Assembly: GCA_002197545.1 (NCBI GenBank)
Contig: NFUO01000544.1
Coordinates: 1 to 64,000 of the forward strand
Length of the DNA stretch: 64,000 bases
Direction of reading: 5' to 3'
DNA from: Acidobacteria subdivision 2 bacterium RH1 MAG20
GTDB taxonomy: Bacteria > Acidobacteriota > Terriglobia > Terriglobales > Acidobacteriaceae
The position numbers and the translations under genes were made by a program. Below, piece after piece: positions 61,740-64,000 of the stretch (positions within the stretch are counted from its first letter, which is position 1; every line of letters starts with the position of its first letter). Below the pieces are notes generated by a model. That model made no database searches, was not told the DNA's origin, and was given only the letters and a program-made list of their open reading frames with translations.

Positions 61740-62780
61740 TTACTGCGGTTTGGCTACAGGCTGGACCGCAGTTGCCGAAGGAACGGTAGATTCTGTGAGA
61801 ACTGCGTCCCCGATGGAAAGCGGCAGTTGCTGCTGCGCACGGCCGTAGCTGTCGTAGGCGCGAACGATGCGCTGAACAAGCCGGTGCCGCACCACATCGA
61901 CATCCTCAAAGTGGCAGAAGCGGATGCCTTCAACGCCATCCAGAACATGCAGCGCTTCGAGAAGGCCCGACTTCTTCGGATTGGGCAGGTCGATCTGCGT
62001 CAGGTCGCCGGTGATGACGGCCTTCGAGTTATTGCCCATCCGAGTGAGGAACATCTTCATCTGCTCCATCGTCGTGTTTTGTGCCTCGTCCATGATAATG
62101 AAGGCGTCATTGAGCGTGCGGCCACGCATAAAGGCCAGCGGAGCCACCTCAATAACGTTACTTTCAAGCAGCTTGTCTACCTTTATCGGATCGAGCAGAT
62201 CATAAAGCGCGTCATAGAGCGGCCGCAGGTAAGGATCAACCTTCTCCTGCAACGACCCTGGCAGGAACCCAAGCCGTTCGCCAGCCTCTACCGCAGGTCG
62301 GACGAGAATAATGCGACTGACTTTTTTGGCCATCAGCGCCGAGGCGGCCATAGCGACCGCAAGGTAAGTCTTGCCCGTACCGGCAGGCCCCAGGCCGAAG
62401 GTCATGTCGCACTGCTCGATGGCCTCGACATACTTCCGCTGGTTGGGCGAGCGCGGCTGCACCATCCGCTTCACCCCGGCAGACCGCTGCTTGCCGGAGT
62501 CGACCAGCGAACGCAACGTAACCGAAGGATCGGCGACAACGAGCTTCAACATCCCGTTCAACTCGCCATTGGAAAGATTAATACCTGACTTGCGGAGTGA
62601 ATCAAAATCCGAGAAGACTCGTTCGACCCGGTCGATACTGGCGGCGTCTCCGGTTACCTGAATGGCGTCGGAACGAAGGTCAATCATGACATGAAGACCA
62701 TCTTCGAGCAGCTTAAGGTTTTCATCGCGGGTCCCATACAGGGGCTCAATGCCGGGAGTGATTTCCAGGGATTTTTTCAT
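61740..62780 (-). CDS. PhoH-like ATPase
   Basis: 346 residues from the ATG at 62780 (an upstream TTG is adjacent). N-terminal KH/R3H-like region, then the PhoH domain: GLGPAGTGKTYLAVAMA (Walker A), LVRPAVEAGERLGFLPG, NDAFIIMDEAQNTTMEQMKMFLTRMGNNSKAVITGDLTQIDLP (Walker B and sensor). Extends with a QPV-rich tail. Cytoplasmic, proposed to act on RNA along with YbeY. Confidence 0.95.
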   Translation of the reverse strand: MKKSLEITPGIEPLYGTRDENLKLLEDGLHVMIDLRSDAIQVTGDAASIDRVERVFSDFDSLRKSGINLSNGELNGMLKLVVADPSVTLRSLVDSGKQRSAGVKRMVQPRSPNQRKYVEAIEQCDMTFGLGPAGTGKTYLAVAMAASALMAKKVSRIILVRPAVEAGERLGFLPGSLQEKVDPYLRPLYDALYDLLDPIKVDKLLESNVIEVAPLAFMRGRTLNDAFIIMDEAQNTTMEQMKMFLTRMGNNSKAVITGDLTQIDLPNPKKSGLLEALHVLDGVEGIRFCHFEDVDVVRHRLVQRIVRAYDSYGRAQQQLPLSIGDAVLTESTVPSATAVQPVAKPQ

Positions 62781-63195
62781 CAAGAAGGGCGCTGACCTCC
62801 GTCAGGGAATACTTGGTTATTGGATGCTTGGGAGTGGGATAAGTTGTGACGCTGGATAAGGCAGGCAGCGCGGGAGGATGCGCTGGGTGCTGCGACCGGG
62901 ATGGCTGAAGTTGCCAATCGTGTGTCGACGATGGGCACAGACTAGAACCGGAACAAGGACGGCGTCAAGTGGCAAATGCTGAACCCCCTAAACCAGGGGA
63001 AATCGCGACAGGAAATAATTTTCTATTGCCCTGCAAATTTCTGCCGATTTTTCGATTGATAGCTCAATTTTTGATTGTCAATTTGTGTGCAAGTGCATCC
63101 TTGCCAATCTTTAGCACACTTTCACCGGAATCGAAGTATGGGTATACACGTGCGTGTCATATTGATGTTGCCCACCTTCACCACCGAGGGTCCTC
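62781..63195. other. 415-bp gap between phoH and the PEP-CTERM gene
   Basis: Divergent regulatory region without a gene I can support. The half nearest the PEP-CTERM gene (about 63010-63110) is AT-rich. A small CCCCT/AGGGG hairpin is at 62985-63000. I did not find a sigma-54 -24/-12 pair that fits. Confidence 0.55.
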
Positions 63196-63738
63196 ATGAA
63201 ACTTAGCCTCCGCGCTCTCCTTATTCTCCCCTGCCTCGCAGCTTTCATGACCATTGGAACTGCTGCTCATGCCGATACCTTAACCTTCGCCTTCAATGGC
63301 TATTTCCAAAATACCGGAAACGTCAGTGGCTACCTGACGGCTGTCGTCGATCCAAATCTTCCCGATACCTTCGACATCACCGGCATCTCCGGCACCATAG
63401 GTGGAGGGACGATCACTGGCCTTTTGCCTTGCGCCAATTACGACCCCAATAATCCATGCAACAGCAGCGGTAACTCGTTCGGTTATACCAATTTGCTTTA
63501 TTCCGTGAACGGTATTCCACGTCTGGATGTCGGTTTTACGCTGGGAACCGGCGGACTTGAGGGCGGTATTGTCCCTTATGGCAGCCATACCTACGCATTG
63601 GTTCGCAACGTTGTACCTGACCATTTGGATCCCGGCGGCGTTTCTGTCACCCCTGTACCCGAGCCAGGCAGTTTTATTCTGCTCGGCACGGGTCTGCTCG
63701 GCGTGATCGGTACCCTTCGACGCCGCATCTGGAGTTAG
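63196..63738 (+). CDS. Secreted PEP-CTERM sorting-signal protein
   Basis: 180 residues: signal peptide ending AAHADT; a beta-rich centre with two cysteines (LLPCANYDPNNPCN); C-terminus VPEPGSFILLGTGLLGVIGTLRRRI, the Pro-Glu-Pro motif, hydrophobic helix and basic tail recognised by exosortase. GAGGG precedes the start. Expected to be processed by an EpsH-type exosortase that is not in the window, and probably secreted to the surface or exopolysaccharide matrix. Confidence 0.92.
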   Translation: MKLSLRALLILPCLAAFMTIGTAAHADTLTFAFNGYFQNTGNVSGYLTAVVDPNLPDTFDITGISGTIGGGTITGLLPCANYDPNNPCNSSGNSFGYTNLLYSVNGIPRLDVGFTLGTGGLEGGIVPYGSHTYALVRNVVPDHLDPGGVSVTPVPEPGSFILLGTGLLGVIGTLRRRIWS

Positions 63739-63778
63739 AGGCGGGATAACGATGGGTATGCATGTCGATCGTCAATTC

Positions 63779-63807
63779 TTGACCATCGCGACGGACTTCC
63801 GTAGACT
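63779..63807 (+). promoter_or_regulatory. Putative promoter of rpsT
   Basis: TTGACC (63779-63784), 17-nt spacer, TAGACT (63802-63807), about 100 nt before the rpsT ATG. Fits a sigma-70 consensus moderately well. Confidence 0.45.
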
Positions 63808-63907
63808 TAGAGATTGCAGGGGATGGGTCGGGCTGTGTCCATAGTCAGCCTCCGGCCTGCATCCTAAATTTCCCCGACACAACCGGGTTAGAGAAAAGAG
63901 TTCAGTA

Positions 63908-64000
63908 ATGGCAAATCATGTTTCCTCGTTGAAGCGCGCACGTCAGACCGAAACCAAGACCGCGGTCAACCGCGCCAACAAGAGCAAGCTGCGCGGCACC
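63908..64000 (+). CDS. rpsT: 30S ribosomal protein S20 (truncated by window edge)
   Basis: First 31 codons: [20 protein letters not shown], then [11 protein letters not shown], the conserved S20 N-terminus with its basic helix. AAGAG eight nt upstream. The rest lies beyond the window. Confidence 0.93.
   Translation, partial: MANHVSSLKRARQTETKTAVNRANKSKLRGT

Noticed and set aside
62950..63190. Sigma-54 promoter for the PEP-CTERM gene
   Set aside because: TGGCAA occurs, but GC at the right -12 distance is missing on the + strand; the other candidate is on the wrong strand with wrong spacing.

Overview
The window is about 64 kb of high-GC bacterial chromosome with roughly 60 protein genes, mostly single genes or short operons on both strands. 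The gene content points to an acidobacterium of class Terriglobia (Acidobacteriaceae, Edaphobacter/Granulicella-like). The indicators are a DUF2203 gene after nadA, the mreCD-mrdA-rodA-rng order, a PEP-CTERM protein, cytochrome P460, many secreted hydrolases, and dispersed GGGC(C/T)GAAGGCCCG, CATCCTGAGCGNAGC and GATGGGGCACCC repeats. That assignment is inference from recognised families. I saw no rRNA, tRNA, CRISPR, prophage or transposase gene.

Layout. 1-5.9 kb: the end of a DegT/DnrJ aminotransferase, an MgtC-like membrane protein, an SH3 lipoprotein, a beta-propeller lipoprotein and an M28 peptidase. 5.9-9.4 kb: an oxidative-stress block (ahpD, ahpC, katA, perR-like fur gene) with several clear terminators and a palindromic Fur/PerR box in front of perR. 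9.4-16.7 kb: FkbM methyltransferase, DUF2203, nadA, tatA/B-tatC, a glutaminyl-cyclase-like M28 protein whose N-terminus is built from intergenic repeats, and small secreted or membrane proteins. 16.9-24.3 kb: TerC, a DHA2 efflux pump, a VOC protein, a repeat-rich gap, a BNR-type propeller protein, and ribD-ribE. 24.4-28 kb: a YycJ/WalJ-like MBL protein carrying an in-frame repeat, MaoC and 3-hydroxyacyl-CoA dehydrogenase, and a PP2C phosphatase.

28-32.5 kb: a + strand run of an orphan DNA methyltransferase, a VKOR protein, a coiled-coil membrane protein, an MqnC-like protein that has lost the radical-SAM cysteines, and a large family-2 glycosyltransferase. 32.5-45 kb: an outer-membrane barrel, RNase E/G with a very large disordered insertion inside its S1 domain, and the elongasome genes rodA, mrdA, mreD, mreC, with a DUF4965 glutaminase-like gene between rodA and mrdA. 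45-50.6 kb: cytochrome P460, two esterases, era, and a secreted protein that is a paralogue of the one at 14.8 kb. 50.6-58.2 kb: an NtrYX-like two-component pair whose regulator lacks a normal GAFTGA loop, alanine dehydrogenase, an acyltransferase and mreB. 58.2-64 kb: an unrecognised gene, then phoH, DUF1275, ybeY and corC-like genes, a PEP-CTERM protein and the start of rpsT.

The points I would look at first are the cysteine-less MqnC homologue beside VKOR, the split-S1 RNase E/G, and two independent cases where dispersed intergenic repeats have become coding sequence (a signal peptide at 13.7 kb and an internal loop at 24.95 kb). Next are the GAFTGA-degenerate NtrX and a recurring TAGAAT/TATAAT hexamer 5-7 nt ahead of start codons, which suggests leaderless transcription.
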